The translations under genes and the position numbers were made by a program. Shown piece after piece: positions 25,165 to 36,232 of a stretch of DNA of 64,000 nucleotides. Under the pieces are notes generated by a model. It did no database searches. It was not told the origin of the DNA and worked only from the letters and a program-made list of their open reading frames with translations. Source of the stretch: Delphinus delphis (lineage: Eukaryota; Chordata; Mammalia; Artiodactyla; Delphinidae); contig NC_082701.1 in NCBI RefSeq assembly GCF_949987515.2, forward strand, positions 39,945,755 to 40,009,754, written 5' to 3'. Within the stretch, counting starts at the first letter, position 1. Each line of letters starts with the position of its first letter.

Positions 25165-26298
25165 ATGGGAATAGGAGCATACATATCGATAATTACCTTA
25201 AATGTGAATGGACTAAATGCTCCCACCAAAAGACACAGATTGGCTGAATGGATACAAAAATAAGACCCTTATATATGCTGTCTACAAGAGACCCACTTCA
25301 CACCTAGAGACACATACAGACTGAAAGTAAGAGGATGTAAAAAGATATTCCATGCAAATGGAAACCAAAAGAAAGCTGGAGTAGCAATTCTCATATCAGA
25401 CAAAATAGACTTTAAAATAAAGACTATTAGAAGAGACAAAGAAGGACACTACATAATGATCAAGGGATCGATCCACGAAGAAGATATAACAATTGTAAAT
25501 ATTTATGCACCTAACATAGGAGCACCTCAATACATAAGGCAAATACTAACAGCCATAAAAGGGGAAATTGACAGTAACACATTCATAGTAGGGGACTTTA
25601 ACACCCCACTTTCACCAATGGACAGATCATCCAAAATGAAAATAAGGAAACACAAGCTTTAAATGATACATTAAACAAGATGGACTTAATTGATATTTAT
25701 AGGACACTCCATCCAAAAACAACAGAATACACATGTTTCTCAAGTGCTCATGGAACATTCTCCAGGATAGATCATATCTTGGGTCACAAATCAAGCCTTG
25801 GTAAATTTAAGAAAATTGAAATTGTATCAAGTATCTTTTCCGACCACAATGCCATGAGACTAGATATCAATTACAGGAAAAGATCTGTAAAAAGTACAAA
25901 CACATGGAGGCTAAACAATACACTACTTAATAATGAAGTGATCACTGAAGAAATCAAAGAGGAAATAAAAATTACCTAGAAACAAATGACAATGGAGACC
26001 CAAAACCTATGGGATGCAGCAAAAGCAGTTCTAAGGGGGAAGTTTATAGCAATACAAGCCCAGCTTAAGAAGCAGGAAACATCTCGAATAAACAACCTAA
26101 CCTTGCACCTCAAGCAATTAGAGAAAGAAGAACAAAAAAACCCAAAGCTAGCAGAAGGAAGGAAATCATAAAAATCAGATCAGAAATAAAGGAAAAAGAA
26201 ATGAAGGAAACAATAGCAAAGATCAATAAAACTAAAAGCTGGTTCTTTGAGAAGATAAACAAAATAGATAAACCACTAGCCAGACTCATCATTATTTA
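25165..26298 (+). pseudogene. LINE-1 ORF2 endonuclease part, with stops and truncated
   Basis: Shows the apurinic-type endonuclease of L1 ORF2p: 'ITLNVNGLNAPTKRHRLAEW', 'CCLQETHF', 'NIYAPNIGAPQYIRQILTAI', 'VGDFNTPL' and 'FSRIDHILGHKSSLGKFKKI'. A stop interrupts it after 'EWIQK', and further frame breaks follow at about 25660 and 25978. The sequence ends just before the reverse transcriptase, whose catalytic FADD-type motif is absent. Confidence 0.92.
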
Positions 26299-27611
26299 GC
26301 ATCTGACATTTGTGTTACTCTCACTGATAATAAATCCCAGGTTGGGGCTCTTTTTCTAGAGGATTTACGAGGAGGATGAAAGGCGGCCTTAAACCTAGCT
26401 ATAAGAAGCACCATAGCATCCTTATTAACCATTTGTATAATTAGACTTAAAATTGGAAATACTAAGCATTTAGTATTTGTTCTCTAGTTTAGAAATATTG
26501 CCTAGCTTGTCAACACTGAAGTCAGTCTAGTGTAGATGTGATATACAGAGCAACAGCAGGAGGAAAAAGACATAATAGAGAAGTAACATTTTACTTTGCA
26601 TTCTTTCCACTCTCCTTTTTCCATTGGTACTGCATATGGATTCTAGAGTGCCATTGCCCAGATTTGGTTTCCATGCATTTTACTACACCTTTTTAGAGTT
26701 TTGATTTAGGTTAGTGTCATTGGTGTCCCTCTAGTCTCAGCCTCACTTGATGTCATGCTCAGATTGAAATTCAAAAGGGGAAGGGGAAACTCCCTGTAAA
26801 TGAAGCATATTTCGGCCCTTGGGAATAGTGCCTTCCAGGCTAAGCTAGGATTATTTTAATTTTGCCTTTCTGAGGGGCAGCACGCCTGGTTGCTTTCTGA
26901 ACTCTGCCTGCTCTGAATTCTCTGCCTGCTCATCCAGCTCAGTGTGGGGGATCCCTGCTGCAGATAGTAAACCAGTTGTCCTTCGCAGGAGTCTTGTCTT
27001 TGTGTACACACCCATTACATAGAGTAACCAGAAATATGATTCAAAACTGAGCTATAGTGTTTTGGCACAACTTAGTAGCTTTGTTGTAAGGTTACTGCAT
27101 TGGATATTATCCCCACAGACTTTTAATTGATTAAGAGATTATGTAACGTACTTGTTTACTAACATTACAGTAATACCTAGAAATGACAAATTTAAATAAT
27201 GTAGAAAGATCAGGTGGAAAATTAAGTTTCCCTGTCCCCACTTCCCCATAAGTAGCCACTATTAACTTTTTCTGTGTCCTCTCAGAAGAAAAAAAGATCG
27301 TGCATATACTTGTATGTTTGTATCCTTTACTGTCAGTGGGATATACTGTTTTGCACCTTGTTTTTTCTCTACCACAGTCTTTGGAATGTCTGTATCCACT
27401 TTATTGATGTGTACCACAAAGTATTTAATCTTTCTCCTGGTGATGGACATTTAGATTATTCATCTAGTCCTATCCCCGCCCCCTTTTTTGTTATTATGAT
27501 GTTACCATGAACATTCTTGTTTATGTGTATCATGGTATATTTTTGTAAGCATATCTATAGGATAAACTTGGAATGTGCTTGATCATTTAAGCATTTAAAA
27601 ATAGACATTAC

Positions 27612-27817
27612 AGGGGCTTTCCTGGTGGAGCAGTGGTTGAGAGTCCGCCTGCCGATGCAGGGGACACGGGTTCATGCCCCGGTCCGGGGGGAGCCCACAT
27701 GCCGTGGAGCCACTAGGCCCGTGAGCCATGGCCTCTGAGCCTGCGCATCCGGAGCCTGTGCTCCACAGCGGGAGAGGTCACAGCAGTGAGAGGCCCGCGT
27801 ACCACACACACAAAAAA
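27612..27817 (+). mobile_element. CHR-2-like SINE, first of three at one site
   Basis: Starts 'ggggctttcctggtggagca' and ends 'acacacacaaaaaaa'. The target motif 'agacattac' lies at 27603-27611 on its left and is repeated at 27818-27826 on its right. Confidence 0.93.
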
Positions 27818-27826
27818 AGACATTAC

Positions 27827-28220
27827 AGGGGCTTCCCCGTGGTCCAGTGGTAAAGAATTCGCCTTCCAATGCAGGGGTCGTAGGTTCGATCCTTGGTTGG
27901 GGAACTAAGATCCCATATGCCACCGGGCAACTAATCCCACACACCACAGCTACTGAGCCTGCATGCAACAACTACTGAGCCTGCGCACCTCAACTAGAGA
28001 GCCCATGTGCCACAAACTACAGAGCCCATGCTCTCTGGAGCCTGTGCTCCACAACGAGAGAGAGAAGTCAACACACCACAACTAGACAGAAGCCCACGTG
28101 CCACAGCGAAGAGCCTGCACAGCAACAAAAAGATCCTGCTTGCCGCAATGAAGATCCTTTGTGCTGCAACTAAGACCCAACGCAGACAAAAATAAAACAA
28201 TAAATTATTTTTTTTAAATA
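27827..28220 (+). mobile_element. CHR-1-like SINE, second of three at one site
   Basis: Long-form copy running from 'ggggcttccccgtggtccag' to an A/T-rich tail. It is again bounded by 'agacattac', at 27818-27826 and 28221-28229. Confidence 0.92.
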
Positions 28221-28229
28221 AGACATTAC

Positions 28230-28446
28230 CGGGGCTTCCCCGGTGGTGCAGTGGTTGAGAGTCCACCTGCCGATGCAGGGGACGTGGGTTCGTGCCCCGG
28301 TCCGGGAAGATCCCACATGCCGCGGAGCGGCTGGGCCCATGAGCCATGGCCACTGAGCCTGTGCGTCCAGAGCCTGTGCTCCGCAATGGGAGAGGCCACA
28401 ACAGTGAGAGGCCCGCGTACCGTAAAAATAAATAAATAAATAAATA
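28230..28446 (+). mobile_element. CHR-2-like SINE, third of three at one site
   Basis: Short cetacean form ending in an (AAAT)n tail. It is bounded by 'agacattac' at 28221-28229 and 28447-28455. Confidence 0.93.
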
Positions 28447-28751
28447 AGACATTACCAACTTACCCTCCAAAAAGGTGACATCAAATTATGTTCTCCAAAG
28501 CAGAATGTAATAGTGCCAGATTCCTTATATTCTCCTTCACTGAGCATTACTGACTTTTCGAATTTTTGACCCTCTGATAGATGAAAAATAGTATTTTGTT
28601 CTATTAAATAGTGTCATTTTCTTCTTTTCTTTTTCCTTTTTTTCCTGTAATGTGGTTGAGTATATTCTCATGTTTACTAGCCACCCACTGACTAATGGGT
28701 ATTCTGTCTTTAGTCAGGACAGTTCATGAATTCCTGTTGTTTTTTTATATG

Positions 28752-28793
<42 letters not shown>

Positions 28794-29437
28794 CTGGTAC
28801 ACTCCAGGAGTATCACAGATTCTGGGGCCAGAGGGGGGTCACGAATGAATCATATAGAGAAAATAGGCATTCAGATTACTTAAATGACATCTGAATACTT
28901 ACTATTTCCCAGAGACTATAACGAGAGTTAAAAATATACATAAGATATGGTCTTTGCCCTTAACACATTACTGATAATGAATTTGGTAATGATTATTAAA
29001 AGTCTTCAAATATTGTAAACATGCGATTTTCATTAGATCAGTTTTTTCCCCTTTTAAGCCTTTTACCAAAGCTACTAACCAAAGAAACCCCATGTTATGC
29101 TCATTGGAATTTCTCCTTTCGCCATGGCTACCCATAGACTATTTTGGGGCTTGTTTTTCTTGTTTGTTTTTGGCTTTGGTTTTGGGTTGGGATTTTGTTT
29201 TGTTTGGTTGGGGGTTTTTTGTTTGTTTTTTGATTTTTGGTGGGTTCGTTTTGGTTCTTAAATAGTTGAGAATGATCTCAAAATTCAGCAAATATGACTT
29301 TATCCGGAGCCTTTTGCATTTGGCTTGGTATTTATGGTATAAAAATCACCTTAGTTACCTAAGGAAGTGAAATCTTAATTTCATCTTTATTCAGAAGCGT
29401 CCTGTCTGGTTTCATTGGGCTTTATACTGTGTTTCAG

Positions 29438-29583
29438 GTCTGGCTGCCTGCAGTAAAGGCTAAGGGCCTGGAGATTCCGGGAATACTTACTCACCGCCAA
29501 GGTCACATCTATATGGAAATGAACTTCACCAACAAAGCTCTGCAGCACATGACAGACTTTGCAATTCAGTTTAACAAGAATAG
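29438..29583 (+). pseudogene. AP2B1: AP2B1-like appendage exon
   Basis: Acceptor 'gtgtttcag' and donor 'gtaaga'. It encodes the start of the appendage (ear) domain: 'VWLPAVKAKGLEI' and 'THRQGHIYMEMNFTNKALQH', ending 'AIQFNKN'. Ser to Pro and Thr-Phe to Ile-Leu changes occur in 'EISGTFTHR'. It follows the trunk exons after a 9.6-kb gap that should have held several more exons. Confidence 0.93.
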
Positions 29584-29789
29584 GTAAGAAATCTGAGTTC
29601 CCCAGCTCGATCCTGACACAGCAGTGTACTTTGTGTCCAACAAGAGAGTGTTCTATTTAGCAGTGGGTAAAAACTCTCGTGTTGGCAGATGTTTGATGTA
29701 GAGTGAGTGAAGGCTCTTGCACATCTGTTCAGTGGTCAGCTTCAATACTGGAGGCCGTAGGGAATTTTGCTGGGAAAACTCATCCATAT

Positions 29790-31600
29790 GGAATAAGAAA
29801 ACTGTCTTTGCCATTATAATCATACCTTTTCTATAATGTTTTGTAAATGAAATCACGTAGTATGGAGTCTTTTGCATTTGGTTTCTTTCACTTAGCATAA
29901 CGCTTTGAGATGTTTCAGCAGTCTGTTCTGTTTTACTGAGTAGGACTCCATCGATGCTTATACCGTGATTTGTTTACACTTTCACCAGTTGGTGGAACTG
30001 GGGGTTGTTTCCAGTTTTATCTTTTATGACTAAAGCGCCTGTGAATATTCACGTACAGGTCTTTGTGTGGATATATGTTTTCATTTTTCCTGGATAAATA
30101 CCTAGCAGTGGTATTGCTGGGTCATATGGTAATAACTGTGAATGTTCCAGCTGTTCCATACTCTTACCAATGCCAGCCATGCTTACACATGTATAGTAAT
30201 ATCCCATTTTAACTTGAATTTCCCTAATGACTACTGATATTGAACATTCTTTTCATAATCTTATTGACCATTCTTATATCTTCTTTGGTGAAGTATCTGC
30301 TCAAATCGTTCCTTTTTCTTTTTTTCTTTTTAATTGATTTATTATCAAGTAATAAATTTCTTTATATACTCTGGATACAAGTCCTTTGTCAGATACGTCT
30401 TGCAAATATTTTCTCCCAGTCTGTGGCTTGCCTTATTTTCTTAACAGTGTTTTTCAAAGAACAAGTTTTTTATTTTTTGTTTTATTTATTTGTTTTTTTA
30501 AGGGAGATTGCGATTGGCACATATACACTGTTTTGTTTTGTTTTGCTTTTTTTGGCTACGTGGGGTCTTCATTGCTGCGTGCCGGATTTCTCTAGTTGCC
30601 GTGAGCAGAGGCTACTACCTTCGTTGAGGTGTGCGGGCTTCTCATTGCAGTGGCTTCTCTTGTTGTGGAGCACGGGCTCTAGGAATGTGGGCTTCAGTAG
30701 TTGTGGCATGTGGGCTCAGTAGTTGTGGCTCTCAGGCTCTAGAGTGCAGGCTCAGTAGTTGTGGCTCACGGGCTTAGTTGCTCTGCAGCATGTGGGATCT
30801 TCCTGGACCAGGGATTGAACCTGTGTCCCCTGCATTGGCAGGAGGATTCTTAACCACTGCGCCACCAGGGAAGCCCAAGTTTTTTACTTAAATAAAGTTT
30901 ACTTTACAATTTTTTCCTTTTTATGTCTTTTGCTTTTTGTGTTCTGTTTAACAAATCTTTGCCTGACCCACAGTTACAATTTTTTTTAATGTTTTTAATA
31001 GAAGTGTTAATAGATTTAGCTCCTACCTTTACCTTTTAGAATTCACTTTGAGGTACTTTTGGTGAGGTAATATGTGTAAAGTAAGAGTCAAAGTAAACTT
31101 TTTTTCCGTAGTAAGTCTTGAAGTCAGATAGTATAAACCTTCCTACTCTGTATGTTCTTTTTCAAAAATTGTTTTGGCAATCCTAGGTCTTTTGCCTGCT
31201 GGAATTTTGCTTGAGAGTGCAGTGAATGTGCAGATCAGTTTGAGGAAGAATTGGTATCAAACAATATTGAGTCTTCTAATCCATTAGCATAGCATGTCTC
31301 CCCATTTATGTAGGTCATCCTTAACTTCTCTCTGCAGTGTTTTATAGTTTTTCGTGTACAGATCTTGCACATCTTTTGTCACATTTAAGTGCTTTATAGT
31401 TTTGATGTTATAGTAAGAAGCATATTTTAGTTTTTGGTTGTTGCTAGTATATAGAAATACAACTGATTTTTGTACATTGAACTTGTATCTTGAAACTTCA
31501 TTAAACTTACTTATTAGTTCTAGTAGCCTTTTTTTAGATTCCTTATGGTTTTCCACATAGATAAATAATGAGAGCAAGATCAAAAGGGCAAAAGGGTTTT
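29790..31600 (-). mobile_element. Old L1 fragment (part of ORF2 and 3' region)
   Basis: On the minus strand, 31583-31284 encodes a decayed piece of L1 ORF2 ('ENHKESKKRLLELISKFNEV', 'YKFNVQKSVVFLYTSNN' and 'KNYKTLQREVKDDLHKW'). Toward the left it continues with typical L1 antisense sequence ('tattgctgggtcatatggta'). A SINE at 30535-30877 interrupts it. It is more diverged than the 21.7-kb L1. Confidence 0.8.
30535..30877 (-). mobile_element. CHR-1-like SINE
   Basis: Long-form minus-strand copy inserted in the old L1 relic, ending 'ccaccagggaagccc'. Confidence 0.92.
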
Positions 31601-32647
31601 TTGACCCATAAGTGTTGATACCAAATGAGTGATGTGTCTACTCAAAATCATTTCTTTATTGCATTTGGGACTCTAAAGTGTAGTTTATCTACAAAAAGGA
31701 AAATGTTTCTTCTACTAGTCTTTGACTCTTGAAATTGATACTACCTATATAAACTCAATAATTATTTTATAAATATTAAAATCCCATCTTCCTTCCTGAG
31801 GCTCATTAGAACATAAATTCATTATAAATTTATATCATTAAGATGTTTATTTGTTACACCTATGGGCCTACCTTTCCTTTCTGCTCCATCTTTTTAAAAT
31901 TGTATTCTTATGTTCCTGAGATGTAAGACATGTCTGTCTTCCCTCATATATTTTTGGGTTTTTTGTAACTTCAGACTCAGGCTTTTCCCATCTCTTTACT
32001 ATTCTTATATTATTATTAGGCAGGCTTCTCTGAGAAGTCAAACTTGTGGGTACTCACTGCCTGCCTTAGGCGAAGAAAGTGGCCAGATTTGAGTCTACAA
32101 CTTATCCTTTGGGGTGTTGTTTGGAATGTTTAAGCCAATCAACTCTGCTTTACTTAGGCCGGCTCTTTCCCGATGATTGTATCCTGTGTAAGTAAGTAAA
32201 GGAGAAAGAAAATGAGAGTTACCAGTAAATCACACTCTGGTCTGATCAGGCAGGTTATCAAGCAAGTGAAATAATATCATTATACTTTACAGGGTGGGTA
32301 TTCTTAAGTGTTCTTTCTCCCAAAGATTATCTAAAGGAAGATGTAAAAGAAAAAGATGCTTATCAAACCTGTCCCTCTAGTGGCATGAGAAACATAAGAA
32401 ACTTTCAGAATCAGAGCATTAGCAAACCAGTTCTGTGCTTATGAATGTTTTCTCCTTCCTCAAATCTTCTTAATGGAAAAAAGAGGTTATGTTGTAACTA
32501 GTGTTACAGCAAATTAGAATTGGGCACTTTAGTGCCTTCTATTCCTTATGTTTCCTTCAAATGGAGTAAAAAGCCATTGAAACCTAAAGACGTGACTAAA
32601 TCCTGCCTCCTGATTAACCTCTGGGATTTCTTCATCCTCTCTCCTAG

Positions 32648-32775
32648 CTTTGGTGTCATCCCCAGTACTCCTCTGGCCATCCATACACCACTGATGCCAA
32701 ACCAGAGCATTGATGTCTCCCTGCCTCAACACCTTGGGCCCAGTCATGAAGATGGAGCCTCTGAACAACCTGCAG
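32648..32775 (+). pseudogene. AP2B1: AP2B1-like appendage exon with a 2-bp deletion
   Basis: Acceptor 'ctctcctag' and donor 'gttaga'. It encodes 'FGVIPSTPLAIHTPLMPNQS' and 'IDVSLP', then should read LNTLGPVMKMEPLNNLQ. The DNA has 'ctgcctcaacacc', two bases short (one CT unit of CTCT), so the frame shifts; the rest reads correctly in another frame. Following AP2B1 exons are not found, so the copy ends in or after this intron. Confidence 0.93.
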
Positions 32776-35700
32776 GTTAGACTTTTACTTCACTCAGGGG
32801 GTACAGGTTTATGTCTTGCCAATGTTATCTGTAAAGCAACCCCTCTCTTTCTTATATTAGATTTGGTCATGGAATAGGGTTTGAAATAAATCTGGGGAGA
32901 AGACTTTTATTTTTCATTAAAAATACACACAGAAGTCACGCCTTGACACAAAGTTACTTTCTTTTTACTCAACAAACAAACGTTTCAAGGTGTTATGTGC
33001 AAACTTTTTTTTTTTCCTAAGACTTTCATAGGGAATTTGAATGTCACGAGAATAGATTTCAGTAGAGCTGTGTGGAGGTCATCTTTGAATACACAGCCAT
33101 AAGTAGTTGAGTTTTCTGGATTTAAATATGATAAGTGTGTGGTAACTGTAGCGGCATCTTAGAGGAGCTCAGAACTTTATGAAGTTTATAAGAGCCTCTC
33201 CATCTTGAAAATATTGACTTTTTAGAATGCTTAAGGTCCTAGCTTAGAGTATCGTTTCGTTTTCACCACTTTGAATTTCTCTTTGAAATATAAGCCTTCT
33301 GGGGTTTGAGCAACATGAAGGCAGAGTAGTAAGCATGTAAGCTGAAGCTGTAGCAACACTCAAGGGATAAAATACAGATATAAGCCCAAGAAGTTGAGGG
33401 TTTTAATGCTCACAAGGACAGAAGAGACCACATTGGGCTGACCTGAGATGGGGAATTGTAACTGATCCCTGCACAAAGCTGAGAACCTGGAAGGGCAAGT
33501 CCCTCAATGAAAGGGGAACTAGAAAAAGATTTCCACAGGGGCAAGTGATGAGAGAGTTCTCTTTGACCTGGGTTCTGGGCGACCTCTTGTGAGAAATCCA
33601 GGGCCCGAATTTATACTGTGTACGTGAAGAATTCTCCAAACCAGTAAATTAATGTAAAATTGGACCAGAACTGGTGAAACCCAGGGTACCTGGCGGAAGC
33701 AAATGCAGAACGGCCTTTATGCAATGGTTTTGAACTTTAAGGCCATCAGGACTCCCATCTGAGAAGAAAGTCTCTACTGAAAGTCAGCTCACAATTTAAC
33801 CAAAAAAAAAAAACAAGAGGGAAAGGTGCACTGTGACTGACAGTCAGAAGATGCAACAAAGAGGATTGCTATCCCCTTCTATCGAGAACTTGAAATGATA
33901 GAATAGTATGAATGAGACTATAAAATATGTTTTAAATGATGAGCAAAAAATTTCAACCTTCCACTTTCCAATCAAGACGGGTAGGATCCCATTGCTCAAT
34001 CTCCTGGAAATACCAGTGTGGGATACTAGTACTTATGGTGAGACATCAACAATAAAATTACTTAGAGTTGAAAGTAACATTCTCCAATAGTTTAAGTGCC
34101 AGTGCACCAAGCCTGCTTGCCAGTTGACTAACTACCTTGCTGCCTCAGCAGTTGACTGCTTCTTTCTCAGAAAAGGGTGTAATGATTTAGAGTGACAATG
34201 AGTGAGTCACAATATAACTTGGCTCAGTCTAGAAGAACAAAACAAGGATTTCTGTGCAGAAGGAATTGGCTCTCTTGCTATAATGAGACTAATGTGTTAA
34301 GGGGCTTTTCCAGCACAGAATCCTAAAAGAAACTAACTAACTCAAATTTACATCTCCTCTCTTTTCATTGAAATCTAACCTCCTGTTGGCCCGCAGATCC
34401 TCAAGCCAAATATTTGAGGACAGTCAGCATGGGTGCGAGAATGCTTTACTTTAGAATTAGGAAAGGGAATTTGGGTCACAGAAATGAGGGCAAATTTCCT
34501 ACTCTTAAAACCAAAAGGAAACAGTAAATAAATAAATGTCCGTTTACTTTCCTATTTGCATTTCCATTTCACATTCAGTGAAATGAACATCCCAAATAGG
34601 AACCCTCATAAAAGAAATTGAATCTTAGTCCAAACCCCTCCTTCAAAAGTATTGTTATGATATTAGGACTAGCAAGTTTTCATTTTCACAAACGTGACAT
34701 TATAAAAACAATCTTAAAAATTTTCTATCTAAGCAGAATATAATAAAGCAGTTTCCATCTGTAGTCAACTATCGATTCTCCATGTTTTCCCCATGGATTC
34801 TTTTCTTGCAGGGATGTCATAATAATGGGTATTTTCTCATTAATTGGTATTGCCCAATGGAGAAGATAAGCAAAAACTTGAAAAGAGGTGAAGTTTCTTT
34901 CCCCGCTGTGAGCAGCTCTATTTAATGTCTGCTAGTGCAAGGTGAAACTAATGACTAGCTTAAAGTGGTGGGCTACTTTAGATTTCAACTTCCATTCTGC
35001 TCTTGTCCTAGTATGAACAAAAAGAATGAGATCTTAACTTCAACAAGCTTAGACCATAAAGATCCAGATAAAGCCAGGTAAAGATTGCTTGGCATTTAAA
35101 TGTTACGCAAACATAATGTTTAAATGCAAGAGCTCATGCAGGAAAAATTAGTACTTTTCTAGTACTCCAGACCATAAAATCAGGAAAGAAAAAATGGGGG
35201 TTTAGGAAATGAAATTTTGAAATCAGTGTGAGTTTTAGCTATTTTGGCTAATTTGATATCAACGTAGGACAGATAAATCAAACCTAGTCGCCAAAACTGT
35301 AATGTAACATTTAGTACAAAAACTTTTCATTAAAAACATCGTCAAACTACTTATTGGCTTATAGTCTTTTTGAAACATTATTGAAAGACACTGTTCCCTC
35401 TTAAAATGTAAAATAAGTTATAACTTAGGTGCCTACTAGAAGTTTGAATCTAGAAAATTTTTTCAGCTGTACTAATAATGTTGGTTGTAAAAGCCTTTGT
35501 GAATTCAACTTATCAATATTACACAAAGTAAAGCTTAGCTTGCCCCCGTTGGGAGCTTCTCTTGAGTTTATTTATATCATATAATTATATTCCTTAAAAA
35601 GAAAAGCGAATTGATCCCCTCTATTTAAATAAAACAAAAACCTTAACAAATGTCTAAATGAATTTTCTCTGAGTTTTCTCTGACTTTGATATCCTTGTTT

Positions 35701-36232
35701 TTCATTTCCTCTGTGTCAGTTGCTTAGAAACATTTTCCCAATATACCCCTTCAAACTTGATACCTGGCAGCTGACTGCTTCTTCAAGTCAGTGTCTGCAA
35801 AAAGACAGTAGAACAATGATATAACACGTGTTCAACCCAATCTTTGTATAGATGCTGTAGTGTTCTCACAGCTGCTTGGCCTCCTTTTTCACCAGGCTGT
35901 AAACTCTTGTGAGAACATGGATAGCACCATTCTTTCAAATTTTAATTTTATCGGGATTGTAAAACTACAATTTAGAGTCAACTAGTTCTGTAGTTAGCTA
36001 AGAAAAACCCAGTCCCCAGCCTTCTCTCACCACGTATGGCCATCATCTACATACATATTTCCAATCCTCCTGTTTTCCTGATAGAGCTGTCTTAGAATTT
36101 GCTTTCATCAGTGTTCATTGTTTATGTTATTATGATTATATATACTCCTCATAGCTGAGCTATATAGTGTGATTTTTTTTCCTCCCCTAAAATTTTTATA
36201 AGTAATTAGATATTTACACATTAATACCTGTC
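32776..36232. other. AT-rich stretch without recognised genes
   Basis: About 3.5 kb with no SINE and no ORF of note. The remaining AP2B1 exons expected after 32775 were not found in any frame. Some of this may be the residual last intron of the copy. Confidence 0.5.

Larger units (their letters stand above)
21722..26298 (+). mobile_element. LINE-1 with complete 5' region but missing 3' half
   Basis: The element starts with 'gctgggaagatggcggaaga', the canonical 5' end of cetartiodactyl L1s. It includes a CpG-rich 5' UTR with tandem repeats, ORF1, and ORF2 only as far as just past the endonuclease ('[19 protein letters not shown]'). It stops dead at about 26298 with no reverse transcriptase, 3' UTR or A tail. 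Target-primed insertion truncates 5' ends, not 3' ends, so the loss is a later deletion. ORF1 and ORF2 both carry frameshifts or stops, so the copy is inactive. Confidence 0.93.
26299..29437. other. Intron-like DNA with old L1 relics and a SINE cluster
   Basis: Sequence after the LINE-1 break. The first kilobase is unassigned. From about 27270 to 28700 the flanks of the SINE cluster look like one old L1-type fragment ('tagcattt...' and 'accctccaaaaaggtgacat'). A (TG)n repeat lies at about 28751-28790 and a T/G-rich low-complexity stretch at about 29150-29262. No exon is seen until 29438. Confidence 0.55.
29584..32647. other. Intron-like DNA with a minus-strand L1 relic
   Basis: Most of 29790-31600 is an old L1 fragment (separate entry) with a SINE inside it. 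The remainder, about 31600-32640, is AT-rich and unassigned. Confidence 0.6.
5528..32775 (+). pseudogene. AP2B1: Partial, unprocessed AP2B1 (beta-2 adaptin) pseudogene copy
   Basis: AP2B1 encodes the large beta subunit of the AP-2 adaptor, which links cargo and clathrin at the plasma membrane. Nine exon-like segments match it in order. Seven consecutive ones belong to the armadillo-like trunk (5528-19798) and two to the C-terminal appendage (29438-29583, 32648-32775). Most keep AG acceptors and GT donors, so this is a genomic copy rather than a retrocopy. '[16 protein letters not shown]' together with 'SIIATL' favours AP2B1 over AP1B1. The copy is broken: a 10-bp deletion in the fifth segment, a 2-bp deletion in the last, a lost Glu codon, and changes such as Trp to Arg in 'ECTERGQIF'. 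The end of the trunk, the hinge with its clathrin boxes, and the last exons are missing. The true gene must lie elsewhere. Confidence 0.9.

Noticed and set aside
24216..26298. A possible active LINE-1
   Set aside because: ORF1 has two small frameshifting deletions, ORF2 has stops, and the reverse transcriptase and 3' end are missing.
5528..32775. Functional AP2B1 gene
   Set aside because: Frameshifts, a missing codon, many changes at invariant positions and several missing exons rule it out.
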